A DNA stretch of 64,000 bases. It comes from Actinomycetes bacterium (GTDB lineage: Bacteria > Actinomycetota > Thermoleophilia > RBG-16-64-13). Shown here in pieces: positions 53,623 through 62,394 of this stretch (position 1 is the first letter of the stretch; each line of letters opens with the position of its first letter). The stretch is from the NCBI GenBank assembly GCA_024637095.1, contig JAGXFV010000028.1, positions 124,001 to 188,000 of the forward strand, read 5' to 3'. The translations under genes and the position numbers were made by a program. The notes below the pieces were generated by a model. It was not told the origin of the DNA. It made no database searches and was given only the letters and a program-made list of their open reading frames with translations.

Positions 53623-54477
53623 ATGAAAACCATGTGGAAGGGGGCCATCCAGTTCGGGTTGGTGTCCATCCCGGTACGGATGTACGCCGGAACCTCGGAC
53701 AAGAGCCTCGGATTTCATCAGCTGCACGACGAGGATATGGGGCGGATCCGCTACCACCGAGTCTGCCATACCTGCGGCCAGGAAGTGCCGTTCGAGGACA
53801 TCATCAAGGGCTATGAGATCGAGAAGGGCCGGCACGTGCCCCTGACCGACGAGGACCTGGAAGCCGTCGAGGTCGCCTCGAGCCGCGCGGTGGACATCGC
53901 GGCCTTCGTCAAGAACGAAGAGATCGACCCCATCTACTACGAGCGCACGTACTACCTGGCGCCCGAAGAATTGGGGGCCAAGCCCTATCATCTTCTCCGA
54001 CAGGTACTGCAGGAGACCGACCGGGCGGCGGTGGCGAAGATCACCCTGCGGGAGAAGGAGCACCTAGCCCTGATCCGGCCCATGGGCGAAGCTCTGGTAC
54101 TGGAGACCATGCACTGGCCCGACGAGATCAGGGAACTCCCCCGAGAAGAACTGCGCGCAGACGTCAAGATCCGTGATCAGGAGCGGCAGATGGCCGTGAG
54201 CCTGATCGACAACCTCACCGAGGATTGGAACCCGCAGGAATTCCGGGATGAGTACCGCGAGGCCCTGATGACAGTCATCGAGCAAAAGGCTGCCGGCGAG
54301 ACGGTCGAAGCGCGCAAGGCCGAGGAGCCCGCGCCGGCCATCGATCTCATGGACGCGCTGAAGGCGAGCGTCGAGGCAGCCAAGAAGCGTCGGACCCAGC
54401 GAGACGACAAGAAGTCGGGCGAAGAGCAGAAGAAGCAGAAGAAAGAGAAGAAAGAGAAAGCCGCCGCGGCCTCTTAG
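53623..54477 (+). CDS. ku: Ku domain protein (non-homologous end joining)
   Basis: 284 aa. Ku core: MWKGAIQFGLVSIPVRMYAG, HRVCHTCGQEVPFEDIIKGY, EIDPIYYERTYYLAPEELG, HLALIRPMGEALVLETMHWP and DRAAVAKITLREKE. A Lys/Glu-rich C-terminal tail (about 245-284) probably helps threading on DNA. Homodimeric ring on double-strand breaks that recruits ligase D; no ligD lies in this window. ATG 53623 with AAAGGAGG upstream. Overlaps the opposing nitrilase gene by 4 bp. Confidence 0.95.
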   Translation: MKTMWKGAIQFGLVSIPVRMYAGTSDKSLGFHQLHDEDMGRIRYHRVCHTCGQEVPFEDIIKGYEIEKGRHVPLTDEDLEAVEVASSRAVDIAAFVKNEEIDPIYYERTYYLAPEELGAKPYHLLRQVLQETDRAAVAKITLREKEHLALIRPMGEALVLETMHWPDEIRELPREELRADVKIRDQERQMAVSLIDNLTEDWNPQEFRDEYREALMTVIEQKAAGETVEARKAEEPAPAIDLMDALKASVEAAKKRRTQRDDKKSGEEQKKQKKEKKEKAAAAS

Positions 54478-55379
54478 CGCTTGGTCGGCGCGGCCTCCAC
54501 CACTCGGCGCTCGTAGGCTTCGGGCATGCGGTGCTGGAGCGCGGGCAGGTGGCGGCGAACCCTGGTCAGATAGTTCAGGTCCAGGTCGGCGAGGGCGACG
54601 CCCTCGCCGTCGCTCATGCGGGCGATAACCACTCCCCACGGGTCGATGATCATGCTGCGGCCGTAAGACTCCTTGCCCGCCCCGTGGGTGCCGTACTGAT
54701 TGGCTGCCAGCACGAAGGCCTGGTTCTCGATGGCCCGTGCCCGCAGCAGAACCTCCCAGTGGTCGCGCCCCGTGGTTTCGGTGAAGGCGGCGGGGACCAC
54801 CAAAATGTGCGCACCCAAGAGAGCCAGGGCGCGGTAGAGTTCCGGAAAGCGCAGGTCGTAACAGACGCTGAGACCGACCACCACCTCCCGGGGCGCACCG
54901 GTCTCGTCGGCCGCCTCAGCATCGACGCGGACCGCGACCACGCGATCACCAGGAACGCAGCCGTCGCTCTCCCGGTAGACGTGCCCCCCCACCTCAACGT
55001 CGAACATGTGCAGCTTGCGGTAGACCGCCAGTTGACGGCCATCCGGGCCGAAGAAGACGCTGGTGTTATAGGCGCGCCGCTCCCCTTCGGCCTTCTCCCA
55101 GATGCTCCCCGCGATCAGATAGACCTGGTGATCTCGGGCCGCCTCGGACATGCGCGCCATCAGCCGGCCGTCGAGGGGTTCCTTGTGCTCTTGGGCGCCC
55201 TCGGCCGTTCCCAGATAGTGGAACTTCTCCGGAAGCACCAGGAAGCGGGCGCCGCGCGAAGCGGCGCGCTCGACAAGGTCGAGCGCCGTGGACTCGTTGC
55301 GCTCCACGTCGTCGGTGGTGTTCATCTGCAGGACGGCGGCGCGCACCACCGCATGCTTGTCTGCGAGAGGAACCTTCAT
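54474..55379 (-). CDS. Carbon-nitrogen hydrolase (nitrilase superfamily)
   Basis: 301 aa. Catalytic triad: Glu in FLVLPEKFHYLG, Lys in AVYRKLHMFDVEVGGHVYRE, Cys in GLSVCYDLRFPELYRALALL. GRSMIIDPWGVVIARMSDGE is the C-terminal signature. Close in pattern to omega-amidase or deaminated-glutathione amidase (Nit1/NitP type). ATG 55379 starts four bases after the ftsZ stop; the ribosome binding site is weak. Confidence 0.93.
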   Translation of the reverse strand: MKVPLADKHAVVRAAVLQMNTTDDVERNESTALDLVERAASRGARFLVLPEKFHYLGTAEGAQEHKEPLDGRLMARMSEAARDHQVYLIAGSIWEKAEGERRAYNTSVFFGPDGRQLAVYRKLHMFDVEVGGHVYRESDGCVPGDRVVAVRVDAEAADETGAPREVVVGLSVCYDLRFPELYRALALLGAHILVVPAAFTETTGRDHWEVLLRARAIENQAFVLAANQYGTHGAGKESYGRSMIIDPWGVVIARMSDGEGVALADLDLNYLTRVRRHLPALQHRMPEAYERRVVEAAPTKR

Positions 55380-55383
55380 CCGC

Positions 55384-56853
55384 TCAGTCTTCTTGGCGCC
55401 GCAGAAAGGAGGGTATGTCCAGGTCTTCCTCTTCCTCGCCCGTGCTCAGCTCGGGGCCGGATGGCTGAGTCTGCGACGGCGCGGTCTCGCTGGAGGGCGG
55501 AGGCGCATCGGGCGCCGTCGGCTCTTCGGCTTCGGCACCCTGCATCACTCGCTCGGGATCGCGCTCGGGCTCGCGCACCGTGGTCCAGGCCGGCAGTTCC
55601 AGCTCGGGGATCTCGTCCGACCCACCCGTGGCGCCCCCGTCTTCGCCGCTCTCGCCGGGCCCGCCCGTCTCCGGTTGCTCGCCTTCCGCCACCGCACCGG
55701 TCTCGTGCTTGTGGCTCGGACGGGACTTACCTTCAAAACCCGCCGCCACAACTGTGACTTTCAGTTGATCGCCCAAACTCTCGTCGACCACTGCGCCAAA
55801 GATGATATTGGCCTCGGGATCGGCCGCCCTATTCACGATTTCGGCGACCTCATTGGCCTCGAACAGCGAGAGGTCGGAGCCGCCGCTGATATTCAGCAGG
55901 ATGCCCCGCGCCCCTTCGATCGAGGTCTCGAGCAGAGAGGAGTTGACCGCCATGTCGGCCGCCTTTTCGGCGCGCTGCTCGCCGCGGGCCACACCGATGC
56001 CCATGTGGGCGGTGCCCGCGCCGGTCATGATGGTGCGCACGTCGGCCAGGTCCAGGTTGATCAGGCCGGGGACGATCACCAGGTCGCAGATGCCCTGCAC
56101 GCCCTGGCGAAGGACGTCGTCCGCCACTCGAAAGGCTTCGACCATGGTGGTGCCCCGCTCGACCACCTCGAGCAGCCGGTCGTTGGGAACCACGATAACC
56201 GTGTCCGCCTTCTCGCGAAGCTCGCGGATGCCTTCCTCGGCTTGTTGTTGCCGCCGACGGCCTTCGAAGGCGAAGGGCTTGGACACCACGGCTATGGTCA
56301 AGGCGCCCACGCTGCGGGCGATCTCGGCGATCACCGGCGCGGCGCCCGTGCCCGTGCCGCCTCCTTCTCCCGCCGTGATGAAAACCATATCGCTGCCCTT
56401 GACCAGGGACTTCAAGTCGTCGTAAGCGGTGAGGGCCGAGTCCCGCCCGATGCCCGGATCGGAACCTCCGCCAAGTCCTCGCGTGAGGTCGCGCCCGATC
56501 CTCAGCTTGTGGTCGGCTTCGGACATCTGGAGCGCCTGGGCGTCGGTGTTCACCGCGATGAACTCGACGCCCTCCAAGCCGGCCTCCAGCATCCGGTTGA
56601 CGGCGTTGGTGCCTCCGCCGCCGACGCCCACCACACGGATAACCGCAGGGAAGCTGCGGGAGGGTTGGAACAGGCGGCGTTCCCGGGACCGAGCCTCCGG
56701 CGGTTTGACCGTCGAGGCAGAGCCTTCAGCTTGCGAACCGCCTTCCGCGGATTCGTCCTCGGGATCTACGCGCCGCCGGGGTTCTTCGCGTTCCCCACCC
56801 CCGCGAAACAGGTCGGCGAGCCCGCTGTTCTTCAGACTAGACTTCTTCTTCAT
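55384..56853 (-). CDS. ftsZ: Cell division protein FtsZ with N-terminal extension
   Basis: 489 aa. GTPase: RVVGVGGGGTNAVNRMLEAG, FIAVNTDAQAL, GGGTGTGAAPVIAEIAR (tubulin signature), VVPNDRLLEV; T7-loop NLDLADVRTIMTGAGTAHMG. A long acidic Pro/Glu linker follows, then the partner-binding tail LDIPSFLRRQED. About 70 residues (charged, Ser/Glu-rich) precede the GTPase, whereas most FtsZ have fewer than 15. ATG 56853 (GAGAGGT upstream) overlaps the ParA end by 17 bp; no closer start to the core exists except weak ones. Confidence 0.96.
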   Translation of the reverse strand: MKKKSSLKNSGLADLFRGGGEREEPRRRVDPEDESAEGGSQAEGSASTVKPPEARSRERRLFQPSRSFPAVIRVVGVGGGGTNAVNRMLEAGLEGVEFIAVNTDAQALQMSEADHKLRIGRDLTRGLGGGSDPGIGRDSALTAYDDLKSLVKGSDMVFITAGEGGGTGTGAAPVIAEIARSVGALTIAVVSKPFAFEGRRRQQQAEEGIRELREKADTVIVVPNDRLLEVVERGTTMVEAFRVADDVLRQGVQGICDLVIVPGLINLDLADVRTIMTGAGTAHMGIGVARGEQRAEKAADMAVNSSLLETSIEGARGILLNISGGSDLSLFEANEVAEIVNRAADPEANIIFGAVVDESLGDQLKVTVVAAGFEGKSRPSHKHETGAVAEGEQPETGGPGESGEDGGATGGSDEIPELELPAWTTVREPERDPERVMQGAEAEEPTAPDAPPPSSETAPSQTQPSGPELSTGEEEEDLDIPSFLRRQED

Positions 56854-57595
56854 TGATGACCTCTCTAGCGAGGGCTCGATAGCTGTCGGCGGCTTCGCTC
56901 GAGGGAGCGTAGCGCAGGACGGAGGAACCCTGAACCGGTGCTTCGGCGAACTTGATCGTCTTGCGCACCACGGTGTTGTACACGAGATTGCCAAAAGTGC
57001 TCTTGAGCAGCTCGACCGCTTCGCGGGCGTGAATCGTACGGCCGTCGTACATGGTGGGCAAGATGCCGGCGATATGGACGTCGGGATTCAGGTTCTCCCG
57101 CACCAATTCCAGGGTGCGCTCCAGCTGAGCCAGACCCCGTAGTGAGAGATACTCGCACTGCGCCGGGACGATGACGGCGTCCGAGGCGGTTAGCGCATTG
57201 ATCGTCAACAACCCAAGCGAGGGCGGGGTGTCGATCAGTATGAAGTCGTAGCGGTCGCGCACGCGGAAAAGGGCTTTGCTCAGAGCGCGCTCGCGCCCTA
57301 TCACCGAGGCCAGAGCGATATCCCCACCGGCCAGATCGATGTTGGCGGCAGCGATGTGCAGTTCGCGCTCGAAGATCACATCCTCGATGTCCACGCCCTG
57401 CACCATGACGTTGAACATGCTGGGGTTGATCTCGTCGGGGTTCAGTCCCTGACTCATGGTCAGATTTCCCTGAGGGTCCAGGTCGACTGCAAGCACCCGG
57501 TAGTCGAGCTCTCCGAGCGCGACCCCAAGGTTCAGAGTGGACGTGGTCTTGGCCACGCCTCCCTTCTGGTTTGCAAGGGCTATCACCCGGGCCAA
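56837..57595 (-). CDS. ParA/Soj family ATPase
   Basis: 252 aa. Deviant Walker A ALANQKGGVAKTTSTLNLGV, Walker A' VLAVDLDPQGNLTMSQGLNP, Walker B FILIDTPPSLGLLTINAL. Soj-like, without an N-terminal extension. TTG 57595 follows GGGGAGGAG. It normally partners a ParB; here the next gene is ftsZ, overlapping by 17 bp, so it might position the Z-ring rather than chromosomes. Confidence 0.95.
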   Translation of the reverse strand: MARVIALANQKGGVAKTTSTLNLGVALGELDYRVLAVDLDPQGNLTMSQGLNPDEINPSMFNVMVQGVDIEDVIFERELHIAAANIDLAGGDIALASVIGRERALSKALFRVRDRYDFILIDTPPSLGLLTINALTASDAVIVPAQCEYLSLRGLAQLERTLELVRENLNPDVHIAGILPTMYDGRTIHAREAVELLKSTFGNLVYNTVVRKTIKFAEAPVQGSSVLRYAPSSEAADSYRALAREVINEEEV

Positions 57596-57754
57596 GTGCC
57601 TCTCCTCCCCGACAAGTAAGGCATTGTCAATTGTACGGACTCTCGCTGGACGAAACGAGACGGCCGGCGGTACCGGCTGTTCGCTTCTTCGCCAGGCCAG
57701 CGGGTATTCCTGCCGTCAGTTTACACGGTCGCGGCGGACCACCGGTCGGGAAGG

Positions 57755-59146
57755 TCAGACCGTGCGCATCGAAGGGGGCTGAGGGGTGTCCCGCGTGAAA
57801 ACGCTGAGTTCTTTGAGGTAGGCCATGTTCTGGGGGACGCGCTCCCAGCCGCGGGAGATCACGAACCCCTCGAGCCGGTGCTTTAGGTTATGAGGGATTC
57901 GCGCCGGACTGTAGAAGCGCCTATGCGCCTCCAGCGTCGCGGCCTGAAGCTCCTCCGGCGACATGTGCTTGGGCCAGAAGACGACGTGGTGCCCGTCATA
58001 AAGACTCCAGTTGCGGGTGAAGAGCCGGCCTTCACGTTCCAACCGGGCGAACTGCCGGGTGCCGGGAAGGGGGGTCAGCAGCAGGAACTGCGCCGAGCCC
58101 ACCGGATGTTCGAGCGCGAAATCAACGGTCTCCTCGACGGTCTCCAGCGTGTCACTGTCCGAGCCGAACACGAACATGCCGTGGGTCTTGATCCCATAAT
58201 CAGCGAGCGCCCGCAGGCCCCCGGCGATGTCTTCCACCGTCTGCTGCTTGTTGAAGTCCCGCAGGGTCTCCGGGTTCGCCGACTCGAGCCCCAGGTAGAC
58301 CAGGTAGCAGCCGGCCTCGCGCAGCATATGCAGCATCTCGTGATCGGTGCGGCCATTGCGGTGGATCGAATCCACGCGGATCTGGGCGGAGAACGGAACA
58401 TTCACGCCTTCGTGCAGCATGAGCGCCAGCAGACGCTTGGCCCGTTTCTTGTTGAAGATGAAGTTGTCGTCGTAGAAGAAGACGTTGCTGGGCTGGGCTG
58501 CCTTCATAGCCTGGATGATGCGCTCCGGCGCGATCGAGCGGACGCGTCGGCCAAACATCTCGATCACCGAGCAGAAGTCGCAGTCAAAGGGACAACCGCG
58601 GGAGGTGAGGAAGGGCGTCGGTGAAATGCGCTCGTGATGCTCGACCAAGCGCAGGTCGGGCATGGGGATGTCGTCCAACTCAGGGCGCTCGACGGGTGCC
58701 GGATTGTGCCGGGTCACCCCGGCCTCGTCGATATACGAGAGTCCCCGAATATCCTCCAGACGCCCCTCCCCCAGGAGGTGGGCCACCAGCTGCATCAGGG
58801 GGGCCTCGCCCTCGCCGCGGACCACGTAGTCCGCAAACTCGAGGGCTTCTTCGGCGAAGAAGGTGACGTGCGGTCCCCCCATCACCACGGGAACGCCCTC
58901 GGCGCGGACGGCCCCGGCGTAGCGGTAGGCCTTCATGGCCGTGGAGGTGGTGGTCGAGATACCCACCAGGTCCGAGCAGGCGACGCGACCCCAATCCACC
59001 CGGCCCAGACCTTCCACGTAGACGCGCACGTCGTGCCCCGCCGAGCGGAGCATGGCTCCAAGCAGCGGCAGTCCAAGCCTTACCTGCTTGGTGAAGCTAT
59101 AGACGTGAAAGCCCGGCGGCGCGGGCTCCAAGAGGGTAATGCGCAT
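57755..59146 (-). CDS. Cobalamin-binding radical SAM protein
   Basis: 463 aa. N-terminal B12-binding-like domain (LLGAMLRSAGHDVRVYVEGL, SDLVGISTTTSTAMKAY, VPVVMGGPHVTFFAEEALEF). Radical SAM core with PFLTSRGCPFDCDFCSVIEM (CxxxCxxC), FFYDDNFIFNKKRAKRLLAL and YLGLESANPETLRDFNKQQT. A C-terminal region follows (PLPGTRQFARLEREGRLFTR). Resembles B12-radical SAM enzymes for lipid, hopanoid or bacteriochlorophyll methylation; substrate not evident. ATG 59146 with GGAG at six bases. Confidence 0.92.
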   Translation of the reverse strand: MRITLLEPAPPGFHVYSFTKQVRLGLPLLGAMLRSAGHDVRVYVEGLGRVDWGRVACSDLVGISTTTSTAMKAYRYAGAVRAEGVPVVMGGPHVTFFAEEALEFADYVVRGEGEAPLMQLVAHLLGEGRLEDIRGLSYIDEAGVTRHNPAPVERPELDDIPMPDLRLVEHHERISPTPFLTSRGCPFDCDFCSVIEMFGRRVRSIAPERIIQAMKAAQPSNVFFYDDNFIFNKKRAKRLLALMLHEGVNVPFSAQIRVDSIHRNGRTDHEMLHMLREAGCYLVYLGLESANPETLRDFNKQQTVEDIAGGLRALADYGIKTHGMFVFGSDSDTLETVEETVDFALEHPVGSAQFLLLTPLPGTRQFARLEREGRLFTRNWSLYDGHHVVFWPKHMSPEELQAATLEAHRRFYSPARIPHNLKHRLEGFVISRGWERVPQNMAYLKELSVFTRDTPQPPSMRTV

Positions 59147-59246
59147 GGGGCACTCCAAACGGTGACATTGTAGCCATTCCCACTTCTATTGCGGGCAAAC
59201 GTCCCGCCCACTGAGGACTTCCGCGGCGGTCAGACTCCCGGCCGCC

Positions 59247-60746
59247 CTACGCACCGTTCAGGGATGCGCCCTCGATCGGAGTCTGAGCCGGGGCCAGGGA
59301 CGACCGGGGGAGCCTCACCCTGAAGACGGTGCGCTCCGCCTCGCACCCGGCCTCAACGGTGCCGCCCAAGACTTCGACGATCTCCTTGACCAGGGGCAGA
59401 CCGAGGCCAAAGCCTTCCGAACCGCGAGAGGCATCGCCCCGATAGAACCTCTCGAATACGCGTTCGCGGTCCTCCGCTCGCAGCCGGTCTCCGCCGTTGG
59501 TCACGGTCAGTTTCAGCGTGTCCGGATGGCCCTCGATCTCGACCAGTACAGGTTCGCCGCCACCATAGGTGACCGCGTTCTTCAGAAGATTGGCGATCAC
59601 CTGCCGCAGCATGTCCCGATCGCTGGTGACCACCGTGTCGCCCTCTCTCTTCGTGTCGACACCTCCGGCCTCGGAGAGGCCCGCTGCCTGCAGCAGTTCG
59701 ACTTCCTCGGTGACCAGATCGAAGGCGTCGACCGGCACCAGGCGGGGAGTGAACTCTCGGGAGTCATAGCGGGAGAGTGTCAGCAACGCGTCAACCAGTC
59801 GCCGTAGCCGGCCCGCCTCCCGGTAGATGGCGGCCGCCGAGCGTTGGCGCGAAACGGCGTCGGCCGCGGTGCCGTCGAGCAGCGCCTGACTGAAGCCGGA
59901 GATTGAGGTGAGCGGCGTCCTCAATTCGTGGGCGGCCGAGGCGACAAAGGCGCGCAAGGAGGTCTCGCTGCGCGTCACCTCGCGGCGCATCGTCTCCATG
60001 CTCGAGGCCAGATCGTAGAACTCCCCCGCGTAGTCTCCTTCGATCGGCTCGGTGTACGAGCCAGAGGCCATGCCCCGAGAGGCCGCGGCCAGCCGGCGAA
60101 GCGGGCGGTTCAACCATGCACCCAGACCCAGGCCGACCGCCACGGCGATGCCCAACGCGATGACTCCGGAGAGCAACAACACGCGAAAGAGACCCCAGCG
60201 GTCGGCAACCGCCTCCGAGGTAGGCAGGCCGATGGTGATCAGCGCCTCTTGGAAAGGAGTGGAAGGCGCCGGTTGCGGCATCTCTGCGGCGGCAACTATC
60301 AGCCGCTGCCCTTCTCCCGGAGCCGGGAGGTCGGCGACGCCGGATTCCCCATCAGAGACGAGTTCCGTCGCCTTCTGGTACAGGCCTTCCGAAGAAACCG
60401 CCTGCACCCAGGGCGGCCCTGCCGCCGCGATCACCTCGCCGCCCTCGAAGACCATGATCCCCGCCCCGGCCGGCAGAGCCTGGAGGTCCACCCTCAGCAG
60501 GGTGGCGAGGCCGCGGGGACTCCGCATCATTCCCATCGTGGGGAAGGCCTCGCCGATGCCCGCGACCTGCTCCGCGACCACCTCGACCTGGGAGAGCAGC
60601 TCATCCTTTTGCCGCTCGACAACATAGCGGCCCAGGAACCCGTAGAAGAGCACGCCCACCGCCAGCAAAGTGACCACAGCGACACCGACCACGGAGAGGA
60701 TCACCCGCCGCGAGATCGAACCGGGGATGCGGCTGAGCGCGCTCAC
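59247..60746 (-). CDS. Two-component sensor histidine kinase
   Basis: 499 aa. TM1 at about 14-36, an external sensor of about 145 residues, TM2 (LLLSGVIALGIAVAVGLGLG), HAMP (RRLAAASRGMASGSYTEPIE), phospho-His in ASAAHELRTPLTSISGF and the ATPase with NLLKNAVTYGGGE, FYRGDASRGSEGFGLGLPLV. GTG 60746 overlaps the regulator stop by one base. The sensor region is small-residue rich, signal unknown. The response-regulator and Spy-like genes upstream suggest envelope stress. Confidence 0.94.
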   Translation of the reverse strand: MSALSRIPGSISRRVILSVVGVAVVTLLAVGVLFYGFLGRYVVERQKDELLSQVEVVAEQVAGIGEAFPTMGMMRSPRGLATLLRVDLQALPAGAGIMVFEGGEVIAAAGPPWVQAVSSEGLYQKATELVSDGESGVADLPAPGEGQRLIVAAAEMPQPAPSTPFQEALITIGLPTSEAVADRWGLFRVLLLSGVIALGIAVAVGLGLGAWLNRPLRRLAAASRGMASGSYTEPIEGDYAGEFYDLASSMETMRREVTRSETSLRAFVASAAHELRTPLTSISGFSQALLDGTAADAVSRQRSAAAIYREAGRLRRLVDALLTLSRYDSREFTPRLVPVDAFDLVTEEVELLQAAGLSEAGGVDTKREGDTVVTSDRDMLRQVIANLLKNAVTYGGGEPVLVEIEGHPDTLKLTVTNGGDRLRAEDRERVFERFYRGDASRGSEGFGLGLPLVKEIVEVLGGTVEAGCEAERTVFRVRLPRSSLAPAQTPIEGASLNGA

Positions 60747-61516
60747 TACCCTGCCGGCGTCCCGCCGGCCGCCTCGTCCGATTGCTCAGTTCCGGATGCT
60801 CCGTCAGACTGCTCGGCCTCGGCCGCCGGATGTTGATTCGGGTCCAGCTTGTAGCCCACGCCCCACACCGTCTGGATCAGAGGACTCCAATTCTCCAGCT
60901 TCTTGCGCAGCTGCCGGATGTGGGCGTCAACCGTGCGTGCGTCGCCGTAGAAGGTGTAGCCCCAGACCTCCTCCAGCAACCGTTCCCGGCTGAGCGCGAT
61001 GCCCCGGTTATAGAGGAGATATCGCAAGAGCTCAAACTCCTTGGGGGTAAGGTCTAAGGAGCGCTCCCCCACCCGGACCACGCGTTCCTCGGGCAAGAGC
61101 TCGACGTCTCCCGCCTGCAATGAAGCGCTCTCCCCCGACGAGGCGCGACGCAGGACTGCCCGGGCGCGGGCCACAAGCTCGCCCGGGCTGAAAGGCTTGG
61201 TCATGTAGTCGTCGGCGCCAAGCTCGAGTCCCAGGATCTTGTCGTGTTCGGCGTCCCTCGCCGTCAGGATGATGACCGGCACCTGCGAGAATGAGCGCAC
61301 CTGCTTGAGCACGTCGAACCCCGACTGCTCAGGCAGCATCAGGTCCAGGACCAGTAGGTCGGGCCGTCCTTCGCGCACCATCTCGGCCGCCTTGGCCCCG
61401 GAGCTCTCCGTGTCCACGGTGTAGCCTTGGCCGCTCAGGTACAACTCGAGCAACTCCAGGATGGACGGGTCGTCCTCGACCACGAGAATCCGCGCCTGCT
61501 CTCCAGCAGATGGCAT
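60746..61516 (-). CDS. OmpR/PhoB-family response regulator
   Basis: 256 aa. Receiver: ILVVEDDPSILELLELYLSG, phosphoacceptor Asp in LLVLDLMLPEQSG, Thr in VIILTARD, Lys in DYMTKPFSPGEL. DNA-binding winged helix: LDLTPKEFELLRYLLYNRGI, ARTVDAHIRQLRKKLENW. The tail is Ala/Glu-rich. ATG 61516 with GGGAGGTGACG. Cognate kinase follows. A TATAGT -10 (61545-61550) gives it its own start point. Confidence 0.95.
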   Translation of the reverse strand: MPSAGEQARILVVEDDPSILELLELYLSGQGYTVDTESSGAKAAEMVREGRPDLLVLDLMLPEQSGFDVLKQVRSFSQVPVIILTARDAEHDKILGLELGADDYMTKPFSPGELVARARAVLRRASSGESASLQAGDVELLPEERVVRVGERSLDLTPKEFELLRYLLYNRGIALSRERLLEEVWGYTFYGDARTVDAHIRQLRKKLENWSPLIQTVWGVGYKLDPNQHPAAEAEQSDGASGTEQSDEAAGGTPAG

Positions 61517-61554
61517 CGTCACCTCCCTCGAGTTAACCACTTGCACTATAGCGG

Positions 61555-61600
61555 CAAAGCCGCGAGGAGGGCGCCTCGCGGCGACCCTCCTCCGGCTTTG
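61555..61600 (-). terminator. Strong hairpin between the Spy-like gene and the response regulator
   Basis: CAAAGCCG-C-GAGGAGGG, a 13-base loop, then CCCTCCTC-CGGCTTTG: a 16-bp stem with one bulged C. It starts 26 bp past the Spy-like stop. A TATAGT box for the regulator lies at 61545-61550 next to it, so it likely separates two transcripts. No T run follows. Confidence 0.55.
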
Positions 61601-61626
61601 GCCGGTCTTCACCCATGACCCGGCAG

Positions 61627-62208
61627 TTAGACGCCGGTCTCCGAAGCCGACGGGGAACCGTCACCTTCCTGCACCGTCGCGTCTTCCCGGTCGATGGGCA
61701 GATAAGGTTCGACGAGATCCCGAACTTGCGAACCCATTTCCCTGACAGCCTCGCGGGCCTGGTCGAGCGCTTCGCGCCGCTCTTCCAGCTGACCAAGCAA
61801 CTCGTCGAACTTGGCCTGATCCTCGGCGTTCATCTCCGCCCGTAGTTGAGCGTGGAAGGCGTCCCGGCGCTCCTCGATCAGGGCGCGGCGCTCCTCCATC
61901 TGCTCCTCCATCTGCTCCCGGAGGGCGGGATCGTCCATCATCGCGCCGGCCATACCGCGTCCCATTTCGCCCCCCATCCCGCCGTGCATGCCGCCACGTC
62001 CGCGGCCGCCGATGTCCTCACCCATCATGAAGCCGCCGCCGTCACCCGGTATGAATCCTTCGCTCTGGCTCTCGTCGAGCGCTGCCGCTTGAGTGTCGCC
62101 GCCCTCTCCTTCCACAGTTGTCGCCGCCCACGCCGCCGCCACCAGGCCAAAGGTGAGCACTGCGGCAAGAAGGCCGATCAGTCGTGCCTGACTCACTATG
62201 CGTCTCAT
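61627..62208 (-). CDS. Spy/CpxP-like secreted protein with Gly-Met motif
   Basis: 193 aa. A signal sequence (LIGLLAAVLTFGLVAAAWAA), an Asp/Glu/Gly-rich segment with repeated GGM/GRGM and Met-rich MAGAMMDDPALREQ, then a helical domain (MEEQMEERRALIEERRDAFH, EERREALDQAREAVREMG) like Spy-type chaperones. The Met/His pattern (HGGMGGEMGRGMAGAMM) may bind copper. ATG 62208 follows GGAGGAACGG. Its neighbours are a regulator and kinase. Confidence 0.8.
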   Translation of the reverse strand: MRRIVSQARLIGLLAAVLTFGLVAAAWAATTVEGEGGDTQAAALDESQSEGFIPGDGGGFMMGEDIGGRGRGGMHGGMGGEMGRGMAGAMMDDPALREQMEEQMEERRALIEERRDAFHAQLRAEMNAEDQAKFDELLGQLEERREALDQAREAVREMGSQVRDLVEPYLPIDREDATVQEGDGSPSASETGV

Positions 62209-62394
62209 CCGTTCCTCCGTTATCGATCTGCGATTGCTCATTCCGACATCCTCAGCATCTCCCGAACTTGTTGCCGAAGTGTGAGGCGCGCACGAAGATC
62301 CGGCGGAGTCGGCAGGGCATGCGGGCGTAGCACGCTATGTTCCGCGGGTAAGTACAGACGGAATTGCGACAGACTGCCGAAGGAAGGAGCAGCA

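Noticed and set aside
62209-62394. Possible glycine riboswitch before gcvT (GCCGAAGGAAGG)
   Set aside because: Only one short block resembles the aptamer; the paired elements and tandem arrangement are absent, and the block is mainly the ribosome binding site.
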